Part shown: positions 28,362 through 36,200 of the stretch, in pieces
How the letters are laid out: every line of letters begins with the position of its first letter
Position numbering within the stretch: the first letter of the stretch is position 1
Assembly: GCF_012913485.1 (NCBI RefSeq)
Contig: NZ_CP051774.1
Span: 1,550,001 to 1,614,000, forward strand
Source of the DNA: Luteolibacter luteus
GTDB taxonomy: Bacteria; Verrucomicrobiota; Verrucomicrobiia; Verrucomicrobiales; Akkermansiaceae
DNA length: 64,000 nucleotides
Direction of reading: 5' to 3'
Program-made: the position numbers and the translations under genes
The notes under the pieces: generated by a model
What the model was told of the DNA's origin: nothing
Databases searched by the model: none
Seen by the model: the letters and a program-made list of their open reading frames with translations, nothing else

Positions 28362-30281
28362 ATGTGGAGTAAAGCAAAGCGAAGCCCGGCCCCGTCCGGA
28401 TCCAGAGAGCGCCTAGACAAGCAGCTCCTTGGCAGTCCCGCCTTTGCTTCCTCTCCATTCCAAACCGTCGGAATCCTTTCGGTCGCGTTGACCCTCGCGA
28501 TGGATCCTTGTGCTGCCGCAGACCACGTCGTCACCACGCAGGAAGAGTTCGAGGCACTGAACTCCATCGACTTCGAACCCGGCGATCGGATCCTGCTGGC
28601 AGGAGGTAGCACTTTCACAGGTAGCCTGATTTTCGGCCCCAACGATTCTGGCACGGACGAGCAGGGGCAGCTGATTGCGCCGATCATCCTGACGTCGCTC
28701 GGCGAGGAGCGTGCGACGATCTCCGCGGGGGACGGCAATGCCCTCTTGTTCTACAACGCCGGAGGCATCGAGGTAAGCCGCTTGAACCTTACGGGATCAG
28801 GAGTTGCCCCGGATGGCATGACCACGAGCACGGGTAGCGGCCTGACCTTCTACACCGACTCCGAGGGGGACTTGAAATATCGCCACCTCCGCGTCGATGA
28901 AGTCGATGTCAGCGGATTCGGCAGCCGGGGCCTCGTCATCGGAGGCTACAACGGCAACTCCGGCTACGATGACGTCCGCATCACTCGTGTGCATGCTCAT
29001 CACAATCTTCATAGCGGGATCGAAACCTTCGGCTTCACCGGCTCCAAATCCTCCCTCGCGAACGTCACGGTTTCCGAATGTGTGGCAAACGATCAAGCCG
29101 GAGATCCAGCCAGTACGGTGAACACCGGCAGTGGCATCACACTCGGCGGCGTCACCGGAGGCTTGATCGAACACTGTGTAGCTTACGGCAATGGTGCCAA
29201 CAACCAGCCTGCCGAAGGCCCCATCGGGATTTGGGCTTACCATTCCAGCAACGTCGTCATCCAGCACAACGAATCCCACCACAACGTCACCTCCAACGGA
29301 GATGGCGGCGGCTTCGACCTCGACATTGGCGTGACCCAATCGGTCATGCAGTACAATTACAGCCACGACAATGCGGGGGCCGGCTTTCTCGTCTACGGCA
29401 AGAGTGGCAGCAGCGGAAACGCGGACAATGTGGTCCGCTACAACGTTTCCGAAAACGACGGGCGCGATCCTGGATCCTTCGCGGCCTCGGGAATCTGCGT
29501 CTGCGATAATATCGATGATCTCGCGGTCTACGGAAACACCGTCCTCATCAGCGCCGCAGCTGGCATCACCACCATCCCGGCGATCAAGGTGATGGAAGCG
29601 GGCAACGATCCAGATGACATCGTGATCGCCAACAATATCTTCGTTTCGTCGGGAGACACCCGCCTCGTTTACCAGGATTCGGATGGGGATGTTCGCTTCG
29701 CTGGAAACAACTATTGGTCGAGCGGGGATAACTTCGTGATCCGTGACAACGGCTCCACCTACTCCAGCCTCAGTTCGTGGCGGAGTAGCAAGGGGCAAGA
29801 GAAACTCAGTGGCAAGTCCACCGGATCCACTCTCGATCCCCTTTTTGATATCCCCGATGTGAGCATCGAAAGCACCGGCAACTCGCGGCTGGCAGCCTTT
29901 CGGCTTCGCTCCAGTTCACCGCTCATCAGCAAAGGGTTGAATCTGAAGACGAGCTTCGGGATCGATACCGGCCCCAGAGATCTCTTCGGCGGACCATCCC
30001 TCCAAGGAACCGCTCATGAGGTCGGAGCTCACGAACTGGCGGTCGATCCGCCGAAAATCCTCGGCACAGCTTCGAGCCCGGATGGCCCGGGAATCGTGAT
30101 CCGCTATCAATCCGAGATCGGGGTCTCCTTCGCCGTGCGGCGTTCGAACACCCTGACGGGCGATCCCGAGACGGAATGGCCGCTGGCTGCTCCCACGGGA
30201 CCGGGCAACGGACTCGTGTTGGAATATGTCGATACCCCGCTCGAGGGTGGACGCTATTTCTATGTGCTGGTCCGCGAGTGA
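28362..30281 (+). CDS. Secreted right-handed parallel beta-helix protein
   Basis: From the ATG at 28362 there are 639 residues. After a basic stretch there is a hydrophobic segment (FQTVGILSVALTLAMDPCAAA) that fits a late signal peptide. The body is rich in Asn, Gly, Ser and Val with coil-like repeats (VSRLNLTGSGV, VRITRVHAHHNLHSGIETFG, VVIQHNESHHNVTSNGDGGG, NYSHDNAGAGFLVYGKS), the pattern of right-handed beta-helices such as pectate lyases and alginate epimerases. The catalytic residues are not certain. The C-terminal 80 residues form a separate beta domain. The start is uncertain, as the frame is open back to 28161. A polysaccharide lyase or a structural surface role are both possible. Confidence 0.75.
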   Translation: MWSKAKRSPAPSGSRERLDKQLLGSPAFASSPFQTVGILSVALTLAMDPCAAADHVVTTQEEFEALNSIDFEPGDRILLAGGSTFTGSLIFGPNDSGTDEQGQLIAPIILTSLGEERATISAGDGNALLFYNAGGIEVSRLNLTGSGVAPDGMTTSTGSGLTFYTDSEGDLKYRHLRVDEVDVSGFGSRGLVIGGYNGNSGYDDVRITRVHAHHNLHSGIETFGFTGSKSSLANVTVSECVANDQAGDPASTVNTGSGITLGGVTGGLIEHCVAYGNGANNQPAEGPIGIWAYHSSNVVIQHNESHHNVTSNGDGGGFDLDIGVTQSVMQYNYSHDNAGAGFLVYGKSGSSGNADNVVRYNVSENDGRDPGSFAASGICVCDNIDDLAVYGNTVLISAAAGITTIPAIKVMEAGNDPDDIVIANNIFVSSGDTRLVYQDSDGDVRFAGNNYWSSGDNFVIRDNGSTYSSLSSWRSSKGQEKLSGKSTGSTLDPLFDIPDVSIESTGNSRLAAFRLRSSSPLISKGLNLKTSFGIDTGPRDLFGGPSLQGTAHEVGAHELAVDPPKILGTASSPDGPGIVIRYQSEIGVSFAVRRSNTLTGDPETEWPLAAPTGPGNGLVLEYVDTPLEGGRYFYVLVRE

Positions 30282-30287
30282 TCCCGC

Positions 30288-32123
30288 TCAGCGCGACACC
30301 GCAGGGTCAAACCAGCAACCCCAGTCCGAGCCGATGCCATCCCCGGCATCTTCCACGGTCAGCTCCAGTTGCTTCACACCCTCCACCGAAAGAGCCATGG
30401 AAACGAGCTGTCCTCCCTCGGTCGTCTTGGAGCGGGAGAGTTCCTTGCCATCCCCCTTCACCACGAAGACACAAGAGCCGCCATCACGGCCATCAGGCAG
30501 GCCCGCATGGGCGGTGAAGGTCTTCCATTTTCCATCCAGGCTCCAGATGTGCTTTGCCGGGGCGTGGGCATAGATACCGCGTGGGAAAAGACGGGAGGCG
30601 CACGAGAACAGCAAGCCATCCTCCGGGAGGCGGTTGAAGACGGCCCGGCCATAGCCGACCTTCGCCGAGAGCGGCTGGGCATCGGCGAGATGGCAGGTGT
30701 CACCTTTCGCCTCGGAAGGAACAGGCCCCGGAGTCGCGGAAAGCGATCCGGCAAGCACGCGGGCCGTCTCCAGAACCAAGGGCTCCGGCTTGAGAGCTTC
30801 AAGATCCGCTAATGCCTTCGCGATGGCGGCATTGTCATTCTTCGCCACGGCATCCGTGAGGGGTTTGAGCTGCATGCGCGCTTGGGTCGCGGAAAGATCC
30901 ACGGAGCCATCTGCGGCAACCAGATAGGGATAGGCAAACGGAGTCGTCGCACCGGCAAAGGAGCTGGCAGCGCCATTCACCTGCATGATCACCACGCGAA
31001 AAACACCGGACTTACCGGCTTCCAGGGCATTTGCTTCCAAGGTGAAATTGCCGTCCTTGTCCGGGATGGCCGTGCAACTCGTCGCATCATAGTCGCCGCC
31101 GCCATCGGGGTCCATGTAGCCGAGCACGGCGTAAGGTGCGGGATCCGCCGTGACCTTTCCGGTGAAGGTGAAGCTCTTGCCCTTGTTCTCGATCTTCACA
31201 TCGTGGAGTTCGCCGTTCGGTCGAAGGTCGATCCCCTTCACGGAGCCGCAGAAGATCGGATGCGAGGCAAGCTTGAGGCCGTGGGTGAGCCCTAGGAACG
31301 AACCCTTTCCTTCCCCGCGCAGGTTCTCGCCATAGGTGCGGTTGCCGCTGCCCATGAGCGCCGTGCCAAAGGCCGCTGCTTCGTCGGGCCGCGCTTCATT
31401 GTGGGGCAAGCCGAGCGCATGGCCCAGCTCATGGCAGACGCCGCCGATGAAGATGGAATTGTAACGGCCGATCGAGATATCGCCGTACTGCTTGTCCCGC
31501 ACGCGGGGCTCCTTCTTCGACAGTGAATCGAGATTGAGGATGGGCGAGTCCACCTGCCATGCGGTGCCGCTGCGGTTGGTGCCGCCGGCGTAGTAGGGGC
31601 TGTTCTGATTGATCGTGCGCTTCTCCGGATCCCAGTTCGACATGTTACAGAAGATCACGATCGTCTCCTTCTCCGGATCGATCCCCGCAGCCCTCAGCAC
31701 CGGAAGGCACTCGGTGCGGATCTGAGCGCCGGATTGGACTTCAAACTTCTCGTAGGGCAGGCGGCTTTTCACCTCATGGACCTTCATCTTTCCGTCGTCC
31801 GCGTAGTCGAGGCGGATCGTCAGCGGACCGAAGCCGAGGGTCTTCATCTCCTTCGCGTAGAAGTCTCGGATATCTTCCATGATCGCACCGAGGCGCTCAC
31901 GATGCTGCGGAGCCGGTTCCCGGTCGGAAGGGCTCCAGTAAACGATATGGACCTTCTTTTCCGCCTTGACCGGCTCCTTCGACTGCCAAGCCTCGAGGAT
32001 GGCCTTGGCTTGGGGGACCTTGGTGGCGATCTCCTCCTGAGGGGAGGCCATGAGAGGAGCAAAGAAGGCCGGAGCGAGCAATGCGGCGCGAAGAGTCAAT
32101 TTCACGCACACAAAACGATACAT
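30288..32123 (-). CDS. Secreted metzincin zinc metalloprotease with C-terminal NPCBM-like domain
   Basis: The 611-residue protein has a signal peptide (about 1-26) and a zinc site HELGHALGLPH (His231, His235, His241; Glu232 catalytic) with a probable Met-turn at Met257 (ALMGSGN), which places it in the metzincins. Residues about 275-400 look like a beta-rich domain. The C-terminal part (about 475-605) resembles the NPCBM carbohydrate-binding module, with GYGRAVFNRLPEDG, YAHAPAKHIWSL and KQLELTVEDAGDG. It may cleave glycosylated surface proteins or mucin-like substrates, but that is inference. It is convergent with the beta-helix gene and divergent from the VanW gene. Confidence 0.83.
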   Translation of the reverse strand: MYRFVCVKLTLRAALLAPAFFAPLMASPQEEIATKVPQAKAILEAWQSKEPVKAEKKVHIVYWSPSDREPAPQHRERLGAIMEDIRDFYAKEMKTLGFGPLTIRLDYADDGKMKVHEVKSRLPYEKFEVQSGAQIRTECLPVLRAAGIDPEKETIVIFCNMSNWDPEKRTINQNSPYYAGGTNRSGTAWQVDSPILNLDSLSKKEPRVRDKQYGDISIGRYNSIFIGGVCHELGHALGLPHNEARPDEAAAFGTALMGSGNRTYGENLRGEGKGSFLGLTHGLKLASHPIFCGSVKGIDLRPNGELHDVKIENKGKSFTFTGKVTADPAPYAVLGYMDPDGGGDYDATSCTAIPDKDGNFTLEANALEAGKSGVFRVVIMQVNGAASSFAGATTPFAYPYLVAADGSVDLSATQARMQLKPLTDAVAKNDNAAIAKALADLEALKPEPLVLETARVLAGSLSATPGPVPSEAKGDTCHLADAQPLSAKVGYGRAVFNRLPEDGLLFSCASRLFPRGIYAHAPAKHIWSLDGKWKTFTAHAGLPDGRDGGSCVFVVKGDGKELSRSKTTEGGQLVSMALSVEGVKQLELTVEDAGDGIGSDWGCWFDPAVSR

Positions 32124-32233
32124 TTAACCCAATTCGTTCAAGCAATCGCGTGAGGTGAAATTCCGATGAAGGATTCCTAAGAATTTGCCGCCCCTCCGGA
32201 GGAAGTGATGCACTGGATACCACCTAGCCTCCC

Positions 32234-33034
32234 ATGCTTCTCAGCCACCGGCACCCGCTCCTTTACCGTCTCGCCGTGGAGTATCATCGCCTGCGCCGTC
32301 AGATCGCCTGGCAGAAGGACCGGAGCCGTTTTGCGCAGAAGCACGACGGCCAATTGCCTCACCTGGTGAAGCGCCATTCTTCCCGGCTGATCAAGGTCCT
32401 CGGCGATTCCGACATCCAGCTCCAGCGGAACAAGGTGGTGAATCTGGGAATCGTGGCCCCGCTGATTGATGGCGTCCGCATTGGACCGGGCGAGGCTTTC
32501 TCCTTCTGCCGTCTGGTCGGGAAGCCGACCCGGAAGCGCGGTTTCTTGGAAGGGATGGAGCTTTCGATGGGAAAAGCGCAGTCCGGCGTGGGCGGAGGAA
32601 TCTGTCAGATGGCGAACCTGCTGAATTGGCTGGTCCTTCATAGCCCGCTGACCGTGACGGAGCGGAGTGCGCATAGTTTCGATCCTTTTCCCGATCAGAA
32701 CCGCAGCATCCCCTTCGGCACCGGCTGCGCGGTATTCTACAATTACGTCGATTTTTGCTTCCGGAACGACACCGCCGAGACCTTTCAACTCAAGATCTGG
32801 CTGACCGGGACGGACTTGTGGGGCGAGCTGCGCTCCGAGCAGGAAATCGGGGAGACCTACAAGATCTACGAGGAGAAGCACCGCTTCCTGCGGCGCGGCG
32901 GGGAATTCTTCCGGAGTAATGAGATCTGGCGGCGGGTGATGGAACGCAAGACCGGGCGCCACCTGCGCGACGAGAAGGTGAAGGAGAACTTCGTCCGGGT
33001 CATGTACTTGCCGGAGAGCTGGGAGGAGGGCTGA
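32234..33034 (+). CDS. VanW family protein
   Basis: The 266-residue protein matches the VanW family: NKVVNLGIVAPLIDGVRIGPGEAFSF followed by the conserved GVGGGICQMANLLNW and later RSIPFGTGCAVFYNYVDFCF. The family is named from glycopeptide-resistance clusters, but its reaction is unknown and most members occur without van genes; none are here. The N-terminus has no clear signal peptide and the protein is rich in Arg and Lys. It is in the same direction as rpsB, 180 bases upstream, but probably a separate unit. Confidence 0.85.
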   Translation: MLLSHRHPLLYRLAVEYHRLRRQIAWQKDRSRFAQKHDGQLPHLVKRHSSRLIKVLGDSDIQLQRNKVVNLGIVAPLIDGVRIGPGEAFSFCRLVGKPTRKRGFLEGMELSMGKAQSGVGGGICQMANLLNWLVLHSPLTVTERSAHSFDPFPDQNRSIPFGTGCAVFYNYVDFCFRNDTAETFQLKIWLTGTDLWGELRSEQEIGETYKIYEEKHRFLRRGGEFFRSNEIWRRVMERKTGRHLRDEKVKENFVRVMYLPESWEEG

Positions 33035-33214
33035 AGTCCGGCGTTCGATGTTCAAAATCAGGCCTTTTCCCTTGCCAAGAGGTCCCCGCCCTCCTATCCA
33101 ACCCGCCCCTTCCTGCGCCGCCGCCCAACAACGGAAGACCGAAGGGGACGCCAAAGCGGTGGGTCTTCCAAGAATCGCCCGACCTGAATCAAGGCGGGAC
33201 ACACTGAAATTCAA

Positions 33215-33898
33215 ATGATCAACGAACTCATCAGCGAGATGGTGGACGCCGGCGTCCACTACGGCCACCAGACCAAGAAGTGGAACCCGAAAATGAAGCC
33301 CTACCTCATGAAGGACAAGGGCGGGATCTACATCATCAATCTGGAGCAAACGGTGAAGTGCCTGGACAAGGCCTCCGATTTCCTTTCCGACCTCGCCGGC
33401 AAGGGCAAGAAGATCCTCTTCGTGGGTTGCAAGCGCCAGGCTCAGGACGCCGTCCGCGAAGCCGCTGAAGCAACCGGCCAATACTACGTCAATCACCGCT
33501 GGCTCGGCGGCATGCTGACGAACATGGCCACCGTCAAGAAGTCCATCGAGCGCCTCAAGTGGCTCGAGAACATCGAGAAGCAGCCGGAATTCAAGTCCAT
33601 GTCCAAGAAGGAGCTCTCCGCTCTTGGCCGTGAGCGCGAGAAGCTGCTGCGCAACCTCCGCGGCATCCGCGGTCTGGAAGGCAAGCCGGACGCCATCGTC
33701 ATCGTTGACTCCGCCCGCGAGTCCATCGCTGTCGCCGAAGCCCGCCGCCTCGAGATCCCGATCGTCGCGATCGTCGACACCAACGCCGATCCGTCCGTGG
33801 TGAACTACCCGGTTCCCGGCAACGACGACGCCGTCCGCTCGATCCGCATCATCCTTCAGAACCTGGTCGACGCGATCGTCGTCGCCAAGAAGGGCTGA
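33215..33898 (+). CDS. rpsB: 30S ribosomal protein S2
   Basis: The 227-residue protein has the S2 signatures: VDAGVHYGHQTKKWNPKMKPY near the start, NHRWLGGMLTN in the middle and VDTNADPSVVNYPVPGNDDA near the end. It is slightly shorter than E. coli S2 (241). It precedes tsf, the usual order, with a strong terminator hairpin between them that could allow read-through. There is no good Shine-Dalgarno sequence before the ATG. The 180-base leader may carry ribosomal protein autoregulation, but I see no recognisable structure there. Confidence 0.98.
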   Translation: MINELISEMVDAGVHYGHQTKKWNPKMKPYLMKDKGGIYIINLEQTVKCLDKASDFLSDLAGKGKKILFVGCKRQAQDAVREAAEATGQYYVNHRWLGGMLTNMATVKKSIERLKWLENIEKQPEFKSMSKKELSALGREREKLLRNLRGIRGLEGKPDAIVIVDSARESIAVAEARRLEIPIVAIVDTNADPSVVNYPVPGNDDAVRSIRIILQNLVDAIVVAKKG

Positions 33899-33912
33899 TC
33901 CGTCACCTTTTC

Positions 33913-33943
33913 CCGGCTGCGGAGCCAATCCGCAGCCGGTTTT
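33913..33943 (+). terminator. Terminator hairpin between rpsB and tsf
   Basis: CCGGCTGCGGA pairs perfectly with TCCGCAGCCGG around a five-base loop, followed by TTTT. It lies 14 bases past the rpsB stop and may limit transcription into tsf. Confidence 0.85.
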
Positions 33944-34015
33944 CTCCACCGCGGATCCGGCCTTCAAACCGCCGATCCGCTTTTTTGATTCAAGTATCCA
34001 AGCTAGTTTTTTCCC

Positions 34016-34882
34016 ATGATCACCGCATCTCTCGTCAACGAACTCCGCAAGAAGACCAACGTCGGCATGATGGAGTGCAAGAAGGCACTCACCGAAACCA
34101 ACGGCGACATCGACGCTGCCGTGACCTACCTGCGTGAGCGTGGGATGATGAAGGCCGCCGCCAAGGCCGACCGCGAAGCCTCCGAAGGCATCATCGCCGC
34201 CCGCCTTTCGGCTGACGGCAAGACCGGCATCCTGATCGAAGTGAACTGCGAGACCGACTTCGTGTCCCGCAACGACAACTACGTGGCTTTCGTGGGCGAG
34301 ATCGCCGACACGCTTGCCGCTTCCAGCGCGAAGACCCTCGAGGAAGCTCTGGCCGTGAAGCTCGGTGACATCTCCGTGGAAGACTTCGTGAAGGCCAAGA
34401 CCCTCGAACTCGGCGAGAACATGCGCCTCCGCAAGTTCGAGCGCTTCGACCTGGCTGACAACGGCGCGATCGCCCAGTACATCCACATGGGTGGCAAGGT
34501 GGGCGTGCTTCTGGAGGTGTCCGCCTCCAACGGCGACACCGCTTCCAAGGAAGAGTTCCGCGACCTGGTGAAGGACATCACCCTCCACATCGCCGCTGCC
34601 GCTCCGAAGGGCCTGTCCCGCGACGAGATCACCGCCGATATCATCGAAGCCGAGAAGAACATCTACCGCGCCCAGCTGGCTGCCGAAGGCAAGCCGGAAG
34701 CCATGATCGAGAAGATCGTGGAAGGTAAGATCGGCAAGTTCTTCTCCGAAGCCGTGCTCCTCGAGCAGGCCTTCGTGAAGGACCCGGACACCTCGATCAA
34801 GAAGCTCGTGGAAGCCAAGGGCAAGGAAGTGGGCGACACCCTCGTCGTCCGCCGCTTCGTGCGCTTCGGCCTGGGCGAATAA
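34016..34882 (+). CDS. tsf: Elongation factor Ts
   Basis: The 288-residue protein exchanges nucleotide on EF-Tu. The N-terminal UBA-like domain has the family start ASLVNELRKKTNVGMMECKKAL, then ILIEVNCETDFVSRN and the core domain with YIHMGGKVGVLLEV. The length is close to E. coli EF-Ts (283). It follows rpsB by 117 bases and has its own strong terminator downstream. The protein is cytoplasmic. Confidence 0.98.
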   Translation: MITASLVNELRKKTNVGMMECKKALTETNGDIDAAVTYLRERGMMKAAAKADREASEGIIAARLSADGKTGILIEVNCETDFVSRNDNYVAFVGEIADTLAASSAKTLEEALAVKLGDISVEDFVKAKTLELGENMRLRKFERFDLADNGAIAQYIHMGGKVGVLLEVSASNGDTASKEEFRDLVKDITLHIAAAAPKGLSRDEITADIIEAEKNIYRAQLAAEGKPEAMIEKIVEGKIGKFFSEAVLLEQAFVKDPDTSIKKLVEAKGKEVGDTLVVRRFVRFGLGE

Positions 34883-34934
34883 TTCCAGCTTTCTGCTGAC
34901 AACTGGATTCACCCGAATCCTCCTCCCCTCTCCC

Positions 34935-34968
34935 ACACCCGCCTTCGCAAGAAGGCGGGTGTTTTTTT
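34935..34968 (+). terminator. Rho-independent terminator after tsf
   Basis: A perfect 12-base stem (ACACCCGCCTTC and its complement) with the stable tetraloop GCAA is followed by a run of seven T residues. Confidence 0.95.
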
Positions 34969-35176
34969 GAGGGAAGAAGCAGAGAGCAAAGGGCAAAGAG
35001 CTTGAAGATGGATGGAACGAGACGCGGAGACGCGGAGACGCGGAGGCGCAGAGGTCGCGGAAGGAAGGCTCCGGCAAGAGGGAAAGGAGCCGCCCGCTTC
35101 GGTCGGGAGATGCGCTTCCCGGACGAGAAACGGACGGCTTTGGGCGGATGAGCATCCGGGGGGTGGGGTTCATCGC

Positions 35177-35213
35177 GCCTGTTCCGCCTGTTATATCAGG
35201 GAAATTAACAGGC
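35177..35213. repeat. 37-base dispersed hairpin repeat, copy 2
   Basis: Same length and plan as the copy at 2617-2653: GCCTGTT twice in direct orientation two bases apart, then the inverted TTAACAGGC. 32 of 37 positions match. It lies between the 3' ends of tsf and the broken gene at 35673. Confidence 0.75.
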
Positions 35214-35275
35214 GTTTCGGGCTGAGGGAGGGAGGTGAGGCGAGCCCGGGAGTGGGCGCGGGTGGCGAGCCAAAA

Positions 35276-35362
35276 CCGAAGCTCGAAGGAAAGGCGGAGT
35301 GCGGGCCGCGCCGGGGGTATGGCGCTGGCCTCGCATCCCGTGATCTTTCCTTCGAGCTTCGG
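35276..35362. repeat. Perfect 18-base inverted repeat pair
   Basis: CCGAAGCTCGAAGGAAAG at 35276-35293 returns as its exact complement at 35345-35362, with 51 GC-rich bases between. It could form a long cruciform or RNA hairpin. Confidence 0.8.
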
Positions 35363-35672
35363 CTTCTGCTTCGGGTTTGAGAGATGATTGAACTGCGGAG
35401 GCGCAGAGGTCGCTGAGGAAACGTGGAGATGGTGTCGGGCGATACGTGGGCAGCAATCACGGTGAGAGCTTGGACTTTTCGCGGGACGGCGGGGTCGGGA
35501 GGCAGACCTTGATGCGAGAGCGGAGGCGCGGGGATCGCAGGAGGAGGACGGAGAGGAAGAGTGCAGGGGCCATTTTGATCCGTGGCGTGAGGCGGGGTTT
35601 GGTTGGAGGTCGGTGGCTCTCCAACTGGCGGTCCCGAGGCGGGTTGTGGAGAGGCTTGAGCCGCCCGCTCGG

Positions 35673-36130
35673 TCAGGAGATGCGCTTCCAGACGGAGAGC
35701 GGGCGGCCGAGTTGGGAAGCCATGCGGTCGGGATGAGGAACACGCTCGAAGCGCCAGATCGGGCGCCCCATATCGAAGGAGGCCTCATCGAAGGGATCGC
35801 TGCGGCCATCATCATCTCGCAGGGGCTGATACCACTGGATGCCACGGCGGCCCCACCATTCGAAGACCATGCCGGTCGGTTCCCAATCGCCAATCTCACA
35901 ATGCTCAAGAAGAGCGGTAAGGCTAGGCGGCGGGCTATCGTCGAGGGTCGCGATCATGGGGCCGTGGCGGTTGAGGTGGAAGCGGCACCCGAACACAGGA
36001 GCACGCGACGGCGGCCCCATGGGCTGGCTTCGCCGGAAAGCTCCTCCGCCAAGGGACGAAGGCTGATGTCAAAGTCAGACGCTGTCCGTGACCGCATCCA
36101 TTCGCGCAGAGCAAGAGTCAGAAGTTTCAC
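35673..36130 (-). pseudogene. Frameshifted gene of unknown function behind a LexA box
   Basis: Read from a GTG at 36130, the first part is MKLLTLALREWMRSRTASDF, running on to LAEELSGEASPWG. It continues naturally only in another frame as SRAPVFGCRFHLNRHGPM, then EWWGRRGIQWYQPLRDDD, ending LSVWKRIS at 35673. The frames join if one base is restored in the four-C run at 36015-36018, giving 152 residues. So it is either a true one-base deletion or a sequencing error. I do not recognise the family; it is Trp-rich and soluble. A perfect LexA-type palindrome ends two bases upstream of the GTG, so expression on DNA damage is likely. Another start (GTG at 36139) would lie inside that box. Confidence 0.65.
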
Positions 36131-36131
36131 G

Positions 36132-36145
36132 TGTTCCACTGAACA
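36132..36145 (-). promoter_or_regulatory. LexA (SOS) box, Verrucomicrobia type
   Basis: The plus strand reads TGTTCCACTGAACA, a perfect TGTTC-N4-GAACA palindrome. This is the LexA consensus known for this phylum, unlike the boxes of E. coli or Bacillus. Two further GAACAC half sites follow at 36153-36158 and 36168-36173, and a TTGACT hexamer (minus strand) overlaps this region. The box covers the start of the frameshifted gene. Confidence 0.7.
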
Positions 36146-36200
36146 CTTTATCGAACACTAGTCAAGCGAACACCACCAAATTGACTGATTTTTTGAACAG

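Larger units (their letters stand above)
34969..35672. other. Non-coding, repeat-rich decayed stretch
   Basis: No frame here reads like a protein. The stretch holds short purine-rich repeats: GACGCGGA units at about 35020-35045, and GGAGGCGCAGAGGTCGC at about 35042 and again at about 35396. It also holds a 37-base dispersed hairpin, an 18-base inverted repeat pair and a fragment (35087-35125) similar to the tail of the broken gene that ends at 35673. It looks like an accumulation site for short elements and gene remnants. Confidence 0.6.

Noticed and set aside
28797..29798. A 333-codon minus-strand frame
   Set aside because: It is antisense to the beta-helix gene and reads as Val/Ala/Asp-rich text with no motif.
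35012..35736. Short Arg/Gly-rich frames between tsf and the broken gene
   Set aside because: They come from GACGCGGAG-type repeats and do not resemble proteins.
32177..35908. A 1243-codon open frame on the minus strand
   Set aside because: It runs antisense to the VanW gene, rpsB and tsf, all firmly identified. High GC leaves the antisense frame free of stops; the translation has no domain.
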